A DNA stretch of 64,000 bases. Source: Paenibacillus pasadenensis DSM 19293. Lineage in GTDB: Bacteria; Bacillota; Bacilli; Paenibacillales; Paenibacillaceae. The notes under the pieces are model-generated. The model searched no databases. It worked only from the letters and a program-made list of their open reading frames with translations, and was not told the DNA's origin. Positions 51,749 through 59,826 of the stretch are shown piece after piece; position 1 is the first letter of the stretch; each line of letters opens with the position of its first letter. Location: contig NZ_KE383850.1 in assembly GCF_000422485.1 (NCBI RefSeq), forward strand, positions 62,001-126,000, read 5' to 3'. The position numbers and the translations under genes were made by a program.

Positions 51749-52048
51749 ATGGTGGTGAAGGTTTTGGCGAAACCGACGTTTACGGTGGATCAGTTAACCT
51801 CCTCTTCGGAAGCTTCCAAAAAATTCGGTGAGCTGCGGAAGAAAGCGAAGCAAGTTCCACAGTATATTACGGAAAATGGAACGGTCGATACGGTCTTGCT
51901 CAGCTATTCTTTGTTCGAGGATATTTATGATCGCTTGAGCCGGTTGGAGGCGGAGGAGGAAGAGCGTACTCTCCTTCATCGTCTGGAGCGCATAGAGCGG
52001 GATCCAGAGTCCGCGAAGTCCTGGAAAAACGTCAGGCGGGAGAGGTAG
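51749..52048 (+). CDS. Phd/YefM-type antitoxin
   Basis: 99 aa; ATG 51749 chosen because AAGGAG lies 9 nt before it (ATG 51728 and 51743 are alternatives). The N-terminal part TFTVDQLTSSSEASKKFGELRKKA, then QYITENGTVDTVLLSYSLFEDIYDRL, fits the Phd/YefM DNA-binding fold. The charged C-terminal helix would wrap the toxin. AT-richer than the surrounding chromosome, with a TATACT -10 element at 51701-51706. Paired with the next gene 6 nt downstream. Confidence 0.82.
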   Translation: MVVKVLAKPTFTVDQLTSSSEASKKFGELRKKAKQVPQYITENGTVDTVLLSYSLFEDIYDRLSRLEAEEEERTLLHRLERIERDPESAKSWKNVRRER

Positions 52049-52054
52049 CGTTCC

Positions 52055-52486
52055 GTGACGTTGGAAGATCGCTTCGATGTTCGGCTGGATGTGGATGCGG
52101 AAAAGGAATATGGCCGACTGGACGGTTCTGTTCTAGCTATTGTCAACGCTGCGATCGACGAGCTTGTTTGTCGGGCCGATGAAGTAGGCAAAGTTCTGAG
52201 CAATTCTACCCATACGAAACTTGCGGGCTGCAGAGAGATCAAGCTTCGCGACGCTGGAATACGAATCATCTATCGAGTGACGGACGAGATCGTGCATGTG
52301 CTCCGAATCGTGTATATCCTGACTATTGAAAGGCGCACTCGCGATATGGCGTTCAAAATCGCTCATTCGCGTTATAAACAGTATCGGAAAATCAGCAAGA
52401 AGGATCTTATACGATTTCACGAAGAACAACATACATGGCCGCTTCGAGCTTCTACTCGAAGAGGGAAAAAAGGAGGAGCGACTTGA
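52055..52486 (+). CDS. RelE/ParE-family toxin
   Basis: 143 aa, GTG start after GGGAGAGG. RelE-like core with KLAGCREIKLRDAGIRIIYRVTDEIVHVLRIVYI, where basic Arg/Lys residues replace the usual catalytic set. Toxins of this superfamily cut mRNA at the ribosome or inhibit gyrase. The C-terminal ~50 residues (FKIAHSRYKQYRKISKKDLIRFHEEQ) extend beyond the minimal fold. Forms a typical antitoxin-toxin operon with the upstream gene. Low GC suggests acquisition by transfer. Confidence 0.82.
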   Translation: MTLEDRFDVRLDVDAEKEYGRLDGSVLAIVNAAIDELVCRADEVGKVLSNSTHTKLAGCREIKLRDAGIRIIYRVTDEIVHVLRIVYILTIERRTRDMAFKIAHSRYKQYRKISKKDLIRFHEEQHTWPLRASTRRGKKGGAT

Positions 52487-52655
52487 TTCGTTCCTCCTTT
52501 CTTCTGCCTGCAGAGCGGGACGCCTTCGAATGCCCAAGCCCCTGGCCGCATGGCAGACTGGTCTCGGGTCCAGACCGGCTTGCGGCTGCAGCCGCTTCCG
52601 GGGCCGCCGTCCGCGATGGTAATCTGTTTCCATCGAGCCAAGGAGGCGAAGAGGC

Positions 52656-53288
52656 ATGGGCACGGGCATTCCCGAGGAGCAGCAAGGGAGAAGGCTGTAC
52701 ATCCTTCTCACGGATACCGGCACGCTGTTCACGCGGCTGATCAAAGCCTATACGGGAGCGCCCTGCAATCACGCCTCCTTGGCGCTGGATCCGAGCCTGC
52801 GGCATATGTACAGCTTCGGACGGAAGGATCAATCCCATCCTCTGGCGGCCGGATTCGTCCGGGAGGAAGCGGCAGGCATGTGCCTGGAGTACCCGAGGAC
52901 GGCTTGCGTGCTGCTCCGGCTCGAAGCGACGGAGGAGCAGTTCCGGCGAGCCTGCGGCGTCATCCGCTATTTCGAACAGACCGTGGACCGGTACGGCTAC
53001 AACCTGCTCGGACTGCTCGGCTTCGTGCTGAACCTGCGCTTCGAGCCGCAGGATCGTTACTTCTGCTCGCAGTTCGTCGCCGATGCGCTCGAGCGGAGCG
53101 GAATCGCCTTGTTCGACCAGCCGCCGGCGCTGACCGCTCCGCATCATTTCCTGGAGCATCCCGAGCTGCAGGTCGTGTACGAGGGCCTGCTCTCCGACTA
53201 CCCGCTGCTCGACCGGGACGGCCGTCGCGCCGGATCGGCCGAGGGGGAGAGCCTTCCTTTGCGGCTGCCGAAGAGGGCTGCGGTCTGA
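52656..53288 (+). CDS. YiiX/YebB-like permuted NlpC/P60 cysteine peptidase
   Basis: 210 aa, ATG after AAGGAGG. Starts LYILLTDTGTLFTRLIKAYTG, with His in CNHASLALD and the downstream Cys in RYFCSQFVADALERSGI: the circularly permuted papain-like order of the YiiX family. Members are amidases acting on peptidoglycan or lipids. No signal peptide is evident, so location is unclear. It stands alone between the toxin-antitoxin pair and the mannanase. Confidence 0.78.
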   Translation: MGTGIPEEQQGRRLYILLTDTGTLFTRLIKAYTGAPCNHASLALDPSLRHMYSFGRKDQSHPLAAGFVREEAAGMCLEYPRTACVLLRLEATEEQFRRACGVIRYFEQTVDRYGYNLLGLLGFVLNLRFEPQDRYFCSQFVADALERSGIALFDQPPALTAPHHFLEHPELQVVYEGLLSDYPLLDRDGRRAGSAEGESLPLRLPKRAAV

Positions 53289-53446
53289 GCGGGCGGCGAT
53301 CTAACGGAAAGCTAACAAACGCGACAATACAATCCCATAAATCGCAAGGAGCGCCCTGTTTCTTCCTGCAGCGGTGCTTTATTCTTTTCTTATATGTAAC
53401 CGCTTCCAGTCTGTTCTCGGGCGGTGTCAGAATCAGGAGGGATGAG

Positions 53447-56400
53447 ATGAAAAAGAAGACGACTTGGCTTGCCGGAGCGCTAGCCGCTGCCCTGGCCGCC
53501 GCGCCTGTCGCCGCTGCCGCCGCAGGCGGACAGGGAGAAAGAGCCGCCGCTGCCGAAGCGGCGGGAGGCGCGCCGTCCGCAGCGGCAACGGCGGCCGGAC
53601 AAGCCGCAGCGGCCCCGTCCGCGGACACGCAGGGACACTGGGCTCGGGAAGCGATCGCCCGCTGGGCGGACGCGGGCATCCTGAGCGGCTACCCGGACGG
53701 ACAATTCCGGCCGTCCAGGACGATCACCCGGGCCGAGCTCGCGGCGGTCGTCAACCGCTTGTTCGGCTATTCGGCGGATGGCTCCGCCGCCGCCTTCAGC
53801 GACGTGTCGGCGTCCGCCTGGTACGCCGAGGCGCTTGCCGCTGCGCGTGAGGCCGGGTATTACCAGGGCGACGGCGCGAACAAGGCGCTGCCGGAAGCTG
53901 CCGTCAGTCGCCAGGACGCGGCGGCGCTGCTGGCGCGCGCCTTCGGGCTGCAGGCGGCGGACGGAGCCGGGACGGCAGGCTTCTCGGACAGCGCGAGCAT
54001 CCGCGCCTATGCCCGGGACGCGGTCGAGGCGCTGCGGCCGGCGCTCGGCGGCTATCCGGACGGCACGTTCCGTCCTGCCGGGCCGCTGACGCGGGCCGAA
54101 GCGGCTCAGCTGCTCGACCGTCTGGTCGCGGCCTATGAGGGCAAGCCGGGCACGGAGCGCGCCGCCGATGCGGACGGCCATGCCATCGTGAACGCGGACG
54201 GCGTAAAGCTGAAGGATATGGCCATCGACGGCAACCTGTACCTCGCGCCGGGCATCGGGGACGGCGACGCCAGCCTCGAGCGCGTGCAGGTGGCGGGCAC
54301 GACCCGAATCGCGGGCGGCGGCGAGCATTCCATCCGCGTGACGGACTCGGCGCTGGGCGAGACGGTCGTCGAGCGCAAGCAGGGCAAGGTGCGGCTCGTG
54401 CTGACGGGCGGCACGGTCCAGCGGCTGTCCGTGCGGGGCTCGGCGCTCATCGAGCTGGCCGGCGACGCGCGCGTGGAGATGCTGGAGCTGAGCGGCCAAG
54501 CCGAGCTGACTGTCGGCGGCCAAGCCCGCATCGGCAGGCTCGTCGTGCCGCAGGGCGGAGCGCTGGTGAACGGCCAAGCCGTCTCCGCCGGCGAGTACCG
54601 CTGGGCCGACGGAGCGCTAGCGCCGCTCGGCGCCGCTTCGCCTGCGCCGTCGGCGGCGCCGAGCGCGACGCCGGGGCCGACCGCCGCGCCGACCTTCGTG
54701 CCGACCGCGACGCCAACGCCGACGCCGGCGCAGACCGCGACGCCAACCCCGACGGCATCGCCGACCGCGACGCCGACGGCATCGCCGCAGACGATCGACT
54801 TCGTCGACCGCCAGGCGACGGCGGAGACCCGCTCGCTTTTCAGCTATCTGAACGAAATCCGCGGCACGGGCATCCTGTTCGGCCAGCAGCATGCGACGAC
54901 CGAGGGCCTCAGCATCACGGAGCGCGACGGCACGCAGTCGGACGCCAAAAACGCCGTCGGCGACTACCCGGCCGTGTTCGGCTGGGACACGCTCAGCCTG
55001 GAAGGCCATGAGAAGCCGGGCGTCCAAGGCGATCCGATCCAGAGCCGCGACAATCTCGTTGCCGTCATGAAAAAAGCCTACGAAAGCGGAGGCGTGCTGA
55101 CGCTGAGCTCGCATATGCCGAACTTCGTCACCGGCGGCGACTTCTACGACCTGCGCGGCAACGTCGTCTCGACGATCCTGCCGGGCGGCAGCAACCATGG
55201 CGCCTACAACGAGTTCCTCGACCTCATCGCGGACTTCGCGCTGCATCTGAAGGATGACGGCGGCAAGCCGATTCCGGTCGTCTTCCGTCCGTTCCACGAG
55301 CAGAGCGGCAGCTGGTTCTGGTGGGGCGCGGCGTTCACGACCAAGGAGGAGTACAAGGAGATCTACCGCTACACGGTCGAGTACCTGCGCGACCTCAAGG
55401 GCGTGCGCAACTTCCTGTACGCCTACTCGCCGGGCGGCGGCTTCGGCACGGACGAGGCGCGCTACCTGGAGACGTATCCGGGCGACGACTACGTCGATCT
55501 GCTCGGCTTCGACAGCTACTACAACGGCGAGGGCCAGTCGTGGTTCGACGGCGTGGCCGTCGAGGCGGCGACCGTCTCCCGCGTCGCGGACGCGAAGGGC
55601 AAGATCGCGGCGCTGACCGAGTTCGGCTACCAGAAGATGAAGACTTCGGGCAACGCGACGCCGGACTTCTATACCCGCCTGACCGCCGCCCTGCAGTCCG
55701 ATCCCGATGCGAAGCGGATGGCCTACATGCTCACCTGGGCCAACTTCGGCGACACGTCGACCTACGTCCCGTATCCGCGCGCCGAGGGCGAGCCGAACGA
55801 GATGCTGCCGGACTTCATCCGCTTCTACGAGGAGCCGTACACGCTGTTCGCGCGGGAGGTGCGGCAGGCGTACGAGCGTCAGACCGAGGCGGCGGAGGAA
55901 AAGCCGTTCGTGCATGTCGCTTCGCCGACCAACCAAGCGTCCGTCCGCACGCCGAGCTTCAAGGTGCGGGTGCGCGTGCAAAACGCCGAGGGAGCCCGCG
56001 TCGTCATGACGGCGGACGGCATGACGCAGGAGCAGCCGCTGGTACTCAATCCGGCGACCGGCTTCTATGAGGCGGACTGGCAGCTGGACGGCCGGCTGAA
56101 CGGCACGGCGGCGGCCGTGACGGTGCGGGCGTATGCCGCGGACGGCGAATTGCTGCAGGAGGAGACCAAGACGGTGGCCGTCAAGATTCCGGAGGCGCCG
56201 CTCGGGGAGTACATGTTCGACGAAGGGCTGGAAGGAGCGTCGAGCGGCGGCGGCTGGAAGGCCGACGTCGGCGAGGCGCAGCAGGTGCAGTGGAACGGCG
56301 GAGGCGCGCTCAAGCTCGACGTCGGCGGGCTCGATCCGGCTGAGACGTGGCAGGAGATCAAGCTGCAGCTGAACGGAGCCGCGGCCAAGCTCGGCTTGGC

Positions 56401-57754
56401 CGACATGAGCCAGGTGCGGCGCGTCAAGCTGGACGCGTACATCCCGCTGGATTTTGCGGCGGCGAGCGGCGACGAGGCGAAGATCCAGGCGTTCGGCATG
56501 CTGCCGCCCGACTTCGAGGCGAAATACGGCATGGGCACGACGCAGGTCCGCTTGAGCGAGCTGCCGACGGTGACGGTCGGGCAGCAGGTCTACGCGCATT
56601 ACGCGCCGGAGTTCGACCTGACCGATCTCGCCAAGCTGCAAGCCTCGCAGGAGCTGTTCGTCTCGCTGGCAGGCAGCGGCCTGTCCGGCGCGGGCAGCGT
56701 GTACATCGACCGCATCGGGCTGTACAGCACGTTCGTCGACGCTTCGCTCGATCCGGCGTCGGTCGATGACTTCGAGGGCTACATGGGACAGGATGCCGCG
56801 CTCCAGACGAAGTTCGTCCATGCCGGCGGCGACAGCGCCTCGGCGGCGCTGGACAGCTCGCGCAAGCATGGCGGCGGCTACGGCCTGAAGTACACGTACA
56901 CGCTCGGCTCGAGCGGGTACGCGGGCATCACCAAGTCGATGGGCGGCGCCGACTGGTCCGACTACAACGCGCTCCAGTTCTGGTACGAGCCGGACGGCAA
57001 GGGGCAGAAGCTCGTCATGCAGATCAACGCCTCCGGCAAGACGTACGAGTACTACCCGGACACGACCGGCACCGAGCCGCAGCTGATCGTCGCTCCGTTC
57101 CGCGACTTTCAGCCGGCCAACGGCGCGACCGGCACGCTGACGAGGCTGAACCTGAAGAGCGTGAACGCCTTCTCGATCTATACGAACGCGGTGCCGGACG
57201 GCAACCGGCTGACGAGCTCGATGTACTTCGACGACATCCGGGCGCTGAACGATCCGGCTGCCGGCACGGTGCCGAGCGGCGAAGGCGGAGCCGGCCTGCC
57301 GAAAGGCGTGCTGCAGGACTTCGAGCAGTCGCTCGGCGGCTGGGCCATCGGCGGCAACGACATCGGCCTCGGCGCGGCGGCGCTCGCTGCCGATGGCGGC
57401 GGCCAGGCGCTGGCCGTGACGATCGGCGCCAGTCCGGCCGCCGGCAAAAACGGCGAGATCGCCCGCGTCGGCGCGCTCGATCTGAGCAGCGGGTCCAAGC
57501 TGCGGCTGCGGGCCCGCATCGAGGGCGGCAGCGCTTCGGCGCAGCTGTTCCTCAAGCATGGCGGCGGCTGGTCGTGGGCGGCGGCGGGCGGCAAGCCGCT
57601 GACGAGCGAGTACCAGTGGTACGAGATCGACCTGGACGGCCCGGACAGCTACGGCAAGCCGATCGACAAGTCGTTCCTGCAGGCGATCGGCCTGCAGGTG
57701 TACGACGCGGCCGGCGGCGGCACGGTGTACATCGACGACGTGACGCTGGAGTAG
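53447..57754 (+). CDS. SLH-anchored GH26 beta-mannanase with CBM modules
   Basis: 1435 aa; ATG after AGGAGGGA (53436-53442). Order: signal peptide (1-~25), Ala-rich linker, three SLH domains (~60-105, ~115-165, ~175-225, with GYPDGQFRPSRTITRAE and GYPDGTFRPAGPLTRAE motifs) that bind cell-wall polymer, a beta-helix-like segment (~240-390), a Pro/Thr/Ala linker (PTATPTPTP), a GH26 barrel (~445-790) with acid/base Glu618 in FRPFHEQSGSWFWWG and nucleophile Glu725 in LTEFGYQ, then C-terminal carbohydrate-binding modules (CBM27-like ~910-1100, a second beta-sandwich ~1105-1270, and a third ending ...VYIDDVTLE). Hydrolyses beta-1,4-mannan at the cell surface. Confidence 0.9.
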   Translation: MKKKTTWLAGALAAALAAAPVAAAAAGGQGERAAAAEAAGGAPSAAATAAGQAAAAPSADTQGHWAREAIARWADAGILSGYPDGQFRPSRTITRAELAAVVNRLFGYSADGSAAAFSDVSASAWYAEALAAAREAGYYQGDGANKALPEAAVSRQDAAALLARAFGLQAADGAGTAGFSDSASIRAYARDAVEALRPALGGYPDGTFRPAGPLTRAEAAQLLDRLVAAYEGKPGTERAADADGHAIVNADGVKLKDMAIDGNLYLAPGIGDGDASLERVQVAGTTRIAGGGEHSIRVTDSALGETVVERKQGKVRLVLTGGTVQRLSVRGSALIELAGDARVEMLELSGQAELTVGGQARIGRLVVPQGGALVNGQAVSAGEYRWADGALAPLGAASPAPSAAPSATPGPTAAPTFVPTATPTPTPAQTATPTPTASPTATPTASPQTIDFVDRQATAETRSLFSYLNEIRGTGILFGQQHATTEGLSITERDGTQSDAKNAVGDYPAVFGWDTLSLEGHEKPGVQGDPIQSRDNLVAVMKKAYESGGVLTLSSHMPNFVTGGDFYDLRGNVVSTILPGGSNHGAYNEFLDLIADFALHLKDDGGKPIPVVFRPFHEQSGSWFWWGAAFTTKEEYKEIYRYTVEYLRDLKGVRNFLYAYSPGGGFGTDEARYLETYPGDDYVDLLGFDSYYNGEGQSWFDGVAVEAATVSRVADAKGKIAALTEFGYQKMKTSGNATPDFYTRLTAALQSDPDAKRMAYMLTWANFGDTSTYVPYPRAEGEPNEMLPDFIRFYEEPYTLFAREVRQAYERQTEAAEEKPFVHVASPTNQASVRTPSFKVRVRVQNAEGARVVMTADGMTQEQPLVLNPATGFYEADWQLDGRLNGTAAAVTVRAYAADGELLQEETKTVAVKIPEAPLGEYMFDEGLEGASSGGGWKADVGEAQQVQWNGGGALKLDVGGLDPAETWQEIKLQLNGAAAKLGLADMSQVRRVKLDAYIPLDFAAASGDEAKIQAFGMLPPDFEAKYGMGTTQVRLSELPTVTVGQQVYAHYAPEFDLTDLAKLQASQELFVSLAGSGLSGAGSVYIDRIGLYSTFVDASLDPASVDDFEGYMGQDAALQTKFVHAGGDSASAALDSSRKHGGGYGLKYTYTLGSSGYAGITKSMGGADWSDYNALQFWYEPDGKGQKLVMQINASGKTYEYYPDTTGTEPQLIVAPFRDFQPANGATGTLTRLNLKSVNAFSIYTNAVPDGNRLTSSMYFDDIRALNDPAAGTVPSGEGGAGLPKGVLQDFEQSLGGWAIGGNDIGLGAAALAADGGGQALAVTIGASPAAGKNGEIARVGALDLSSGSKLRLRARIEGGSASAQLFLKHGGGWSWAAAGGKPLTSEYQWYEIDLDGPDSYGKPIDKSFLQAIGLQVYDAAGGGTVYIDDVTLE

Positions 57755-57878
57755 GCGGCGCTTGGTTCCGATGCGAGCAAGCCGCGCCGATTTCGTGTAG
57801 GATGGAGGAAAGAAATCGGCGCGCGTCCCGCTGCCCGGCAAAGGCGGAGCGGACAAGCGCGCTGCGGGAGGATGCGGC

Positions 57879-58253
57879 ATGAGCGAGAGCAAGAAGGTTG
57901 AAGCAGGCGAGATTGTGGACGAGCAAGCCGCCGGCAGCGGCGGCGCTGCGGCTGAGGTCGAGGAAGGCACGACTGCAGAGGGACAGGGCGAAGGAACGGA
58001 AGGCTCCGCTGAGAAAAGCCTGAGCAAGGAAGCCGAGATCGCGCAGTGGATGGTCGAGACGATCCGCGACAGGGGGATGCTGCGCCAGGAGGAAGCGATC
58101 GAGCATGTGCGCGGCGTCTACGGCGAGGCGTACGTGTTCGTCAACGAGGCGGGCAACGTCTCGCTGGAGAAGGAGGTCAAGAAGGCGTTCCGCAAGCTCC
58201 ATCGCGGGCGGATCGCCTGGGACCGGGACGGCTTTTTCTGGGCTTGGACGTAG
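57879..58253 (+). CDS. DUF6953-like small protein
   Basis: 124 aa, ATG after GGGAGGATGCGGC. The first ~50 residues are an acidic, Ala/Gly/Glu-rich low-complexity tail. The conserved part (EIAQWMVETIRDRGMLRQEEAIEHVRGVYGEAYVFVNEAGNVSLEKEVKKAFRKLHRG-type) resembles DUF6953 and ends RDGFFWAW. Possibly nucleic-acid associated by its helix-rich, basic character, but function is unknown. Confidence 0.75.
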   Translation: MSESKKVEAGEIVDEQAAGSGGAAAEVEEGTTAEGQGEGTEGSAEKSLSKEAEIAQWMVETIRDRGMLRQEEAIEHVRGVYGEAYVFVNEAGNVSLEKEVKKAFRKLHRGRIAWDRDGFFWAWT

Positions 58254-58309
58254 AGGAAGGAACAGGGCGGCCGAAGTCAGAAAATTTTCCCTTTTTGCTG
58301 GAAGTCCGG

Positions 58310-58339
58310 TTGCAATTGCTTTCATGGATATGCTACCAT
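58310..58339 (+). promoter_or_regulatory. Candidate promoter of the second cold-shock gene
   Basis: TTGCAA (58310-58315) and TACCAT (58334-58339), 18-nt spacer, giving a ~110-nt AT-rich leader like that of the first csp gene. Confidence 0.4.
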
Positions 58340-58456
58340 AACCGTAATAACCACTCGGCTGAATCTTCATATTGGTTGCGTTATTGCTTAATAACCCTGA
58401 ATATGTTGCATCTCAGATACAAAGGTTAGATCTCAGTACGGCAGGAGGTGTAACAC

Positions 58457-58657
58457 ATGCAAAGAGGTACAGTAAAATGGTTCAACGCTGAGAAAGGCTA
58501 CGGCTTTATCGAAGTTGAAGGCGGTAGCGACGTATTCGTACACTACTCCGCCATCACGGGCGAAGGCTTCAAGACGCTGGACGAAGGCCAAGCGGTCGAG
58601 TTCAACGTTGTTGACGGAAGCCGCGGACCGCAAGCCGAAAACGTCGTGAAGCTGTAA
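58457..58657 (+). CDS. Cold-shock protein (CspA family), second copy
   Basis: 66 aa, ATG after [30 protein letters not shown] and [13 protein letters not shown] motifs of the cold-shock OB fold. About three quarters identical by eye to the product at 25378, and also lower in GC than neighbours. Ends in a strong terminator. A monocistronic RNA chaperone gene. Confidence 0.96.
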   Translation: MQRGTVKWFNAEKGYGFIEVEGGSDVFVHYSAITGEGFKTLDEGQAVEFNVVDGSRGPQAENVVKL

Positions 58658-58678
58658 GCTTCCGATTCGGCAAGCGCC

Positions 58679-58725
58679 AAAAAGGCTGCCTGCTCATCCT
58701 CGAGATGAGCGGGCAGCCTTTTTTT
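58679..58725 (+). terminator. Terminator after second csp
   Basis: AAAAAGGCTGCC ... GGCAGCCTTTTTTT outer stem with inner CTCATC/GATGAG around CTCGA. Confidence 0.92.
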
Positions 58726-58836
58726 GCGTTGGGCGGGTGCAGAGTTTCGTAGTGCCGCTTACCGTGAAGGAAGGCGATTCTAAAATCGAGTCAGCGGGCG
58801 GGTGAAGTGAGGTAGGCGGAGGGAACGATGTTGACG

Positions 58837-59028
58837 GGAGTTGCGCGGAAAAACCGAGCAACTCTGCTCGGGCGGTCGCCCTGACGCCGGAGTTGCGCGG
58901 AAAAACCGAGCAACTCTGCTCAAGCAGGCGCCCTGAGGCCGGAATTGCGCGGAAAAACCGAGCAACTCTGCTCGAGCAGACGCCCTGACGCCGGAGTTGC
59001 GCGGAAAAACTCCGCTCGAGCGTCCCTG
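58837..59028. repeat. 52-nt tandem repeat, each unit with two palindromes
   Basis: Copies of GGAGTTGCGCGGAAAAACCG begin at 58837, 58889, 58941 and 58993, exactly 52 nt apart. The fourth is truncated at the ykoC stop. Each full unit can fold as GAGTTGC-(13 nt)-GCAACTC and as TCTGCTCGAGCAGA. The units are contiguous, so this is not a CRISPR array. The preceding 58726-58836 contains no gene. Confidence 0.93.
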
Positions 59029-59826
59029 TCAGACAACGCTCTTGACCGGCAGCAGCGGCCAATGCTGGCCAAGCTGCCAGGCGAGCAGCGTCGAGGCGAG
59101 CACATAGAGCGCATAGCCGGCGTCGGCGGCGGACAGGCGATAGCGGTAATAGAAGGTGCGCGCGCCCGCGCCGCTGGCGAAGCGCTTGGCCCCCATCGCC
59201 GCTGCCGTCCGATGGGCGCGCCGGATGCACTGCGCCAGCAGCGGAATCGCGTACATGCGCAGCCGCTCGTACAAGCCGCGCAGGCCGCGCGGCCTGCGGC
59301 CGCCGCGGATCTGCAGCGCCTGACGCAGCGTGACGAACTCCTCCGCGAGTAGCGGCAGCATGTTGAACGCCGCGAGGAAGCTGTAGGCGTAGCGCGCCGG
59401 CAGCTGCAGCTGCTGCATGAGCGAGTAGAACAGCGCGACCGGCCGCGTCGTCAGCGCGAACGCGAGGCCGACGGCCGCCACCTGCAGCGAGCGGAAGCCG
59501 AGATGCAGGCCGCGGTAGAAGCTTTCCTCGGTGATGCGGATCAGGCCGTACTGGAACCAGACGGTCTCGCCGCTGCCGAACATCATCATGCCGGACGCGG
59601 AGCTGACGAACAGCAGCAGGAACGGCGAGGCGTACAGCAGCAGCCGCAGCGGCGGATGCCCGGAGAACAGCGCCAGCGGCAGCAGCGCGGCGACGGCGAG
59701 CAGCAGCATGACGTTCGGGTCATGCGTCAGCAGCACGAGCAGGAACAGCAGCGCCGACACCGCCAGCTTATGCGTCGGATTGACACGGTGCAGCCACGTT
59801 TCGCGGTACGGAAAGGAAAGGTTCAT
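59029..59826 (-). CDS. ykoC: ECF transporter T component YkoC (thiamine/HMP)
   Basis: 265 aa. CbiQ-family membrane protein: FPYRETWLHRVNPTHKLAVSALLFLLVLL, several helices, then YSFLAAFNMLPLLAEEFVTLRQALQIRGG and MGAKRFASG, matching the coupling motifs (QIRGG/ARxF-like). Last gene of the minus-strand ykoEDC operon, overlapping ykoD by 4 nt. Delivers hydroxymethylpyrimidine or thiamine with YkoE and YkoD. Confidence 0.88.
   Translation of the reverse strand: MNLSFPYRETWLHRVNPTHKLAVSALLFLLVLLTHDPNVMLLLAVAALLPLALFSGHPPLRLLLYASPFLLLFVSSASGMMMFGSGETVWFQYGLIRITEESFYRGLHLGFRSLQVAAVGLAFALTTRPVALFYSLMQQLQLPARYAYSFLAAFNMLPLLAEEFVTLRQALQIRGGRRPRGLRGLYERLRMYAIPLLAQCIRRAHRTAAAMGAKRFASGAGARTFYYRYRLSAADAGYALYVLASTLLAWQLGQHWPLLPVKSVV

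Noticed and set aside
52550-53446. N-terminal extension of the mannanase reading frame
   Set aside because: The upstream frame is a shadow of the YiiX-like gene. A signal peptide and AGGAGGGA mark ATG 53447 as the start.
58837-59028. CRISPR array
   Set aside because: The 52-nt units are contiguous without unique spacers, and no cas genes are in the window.
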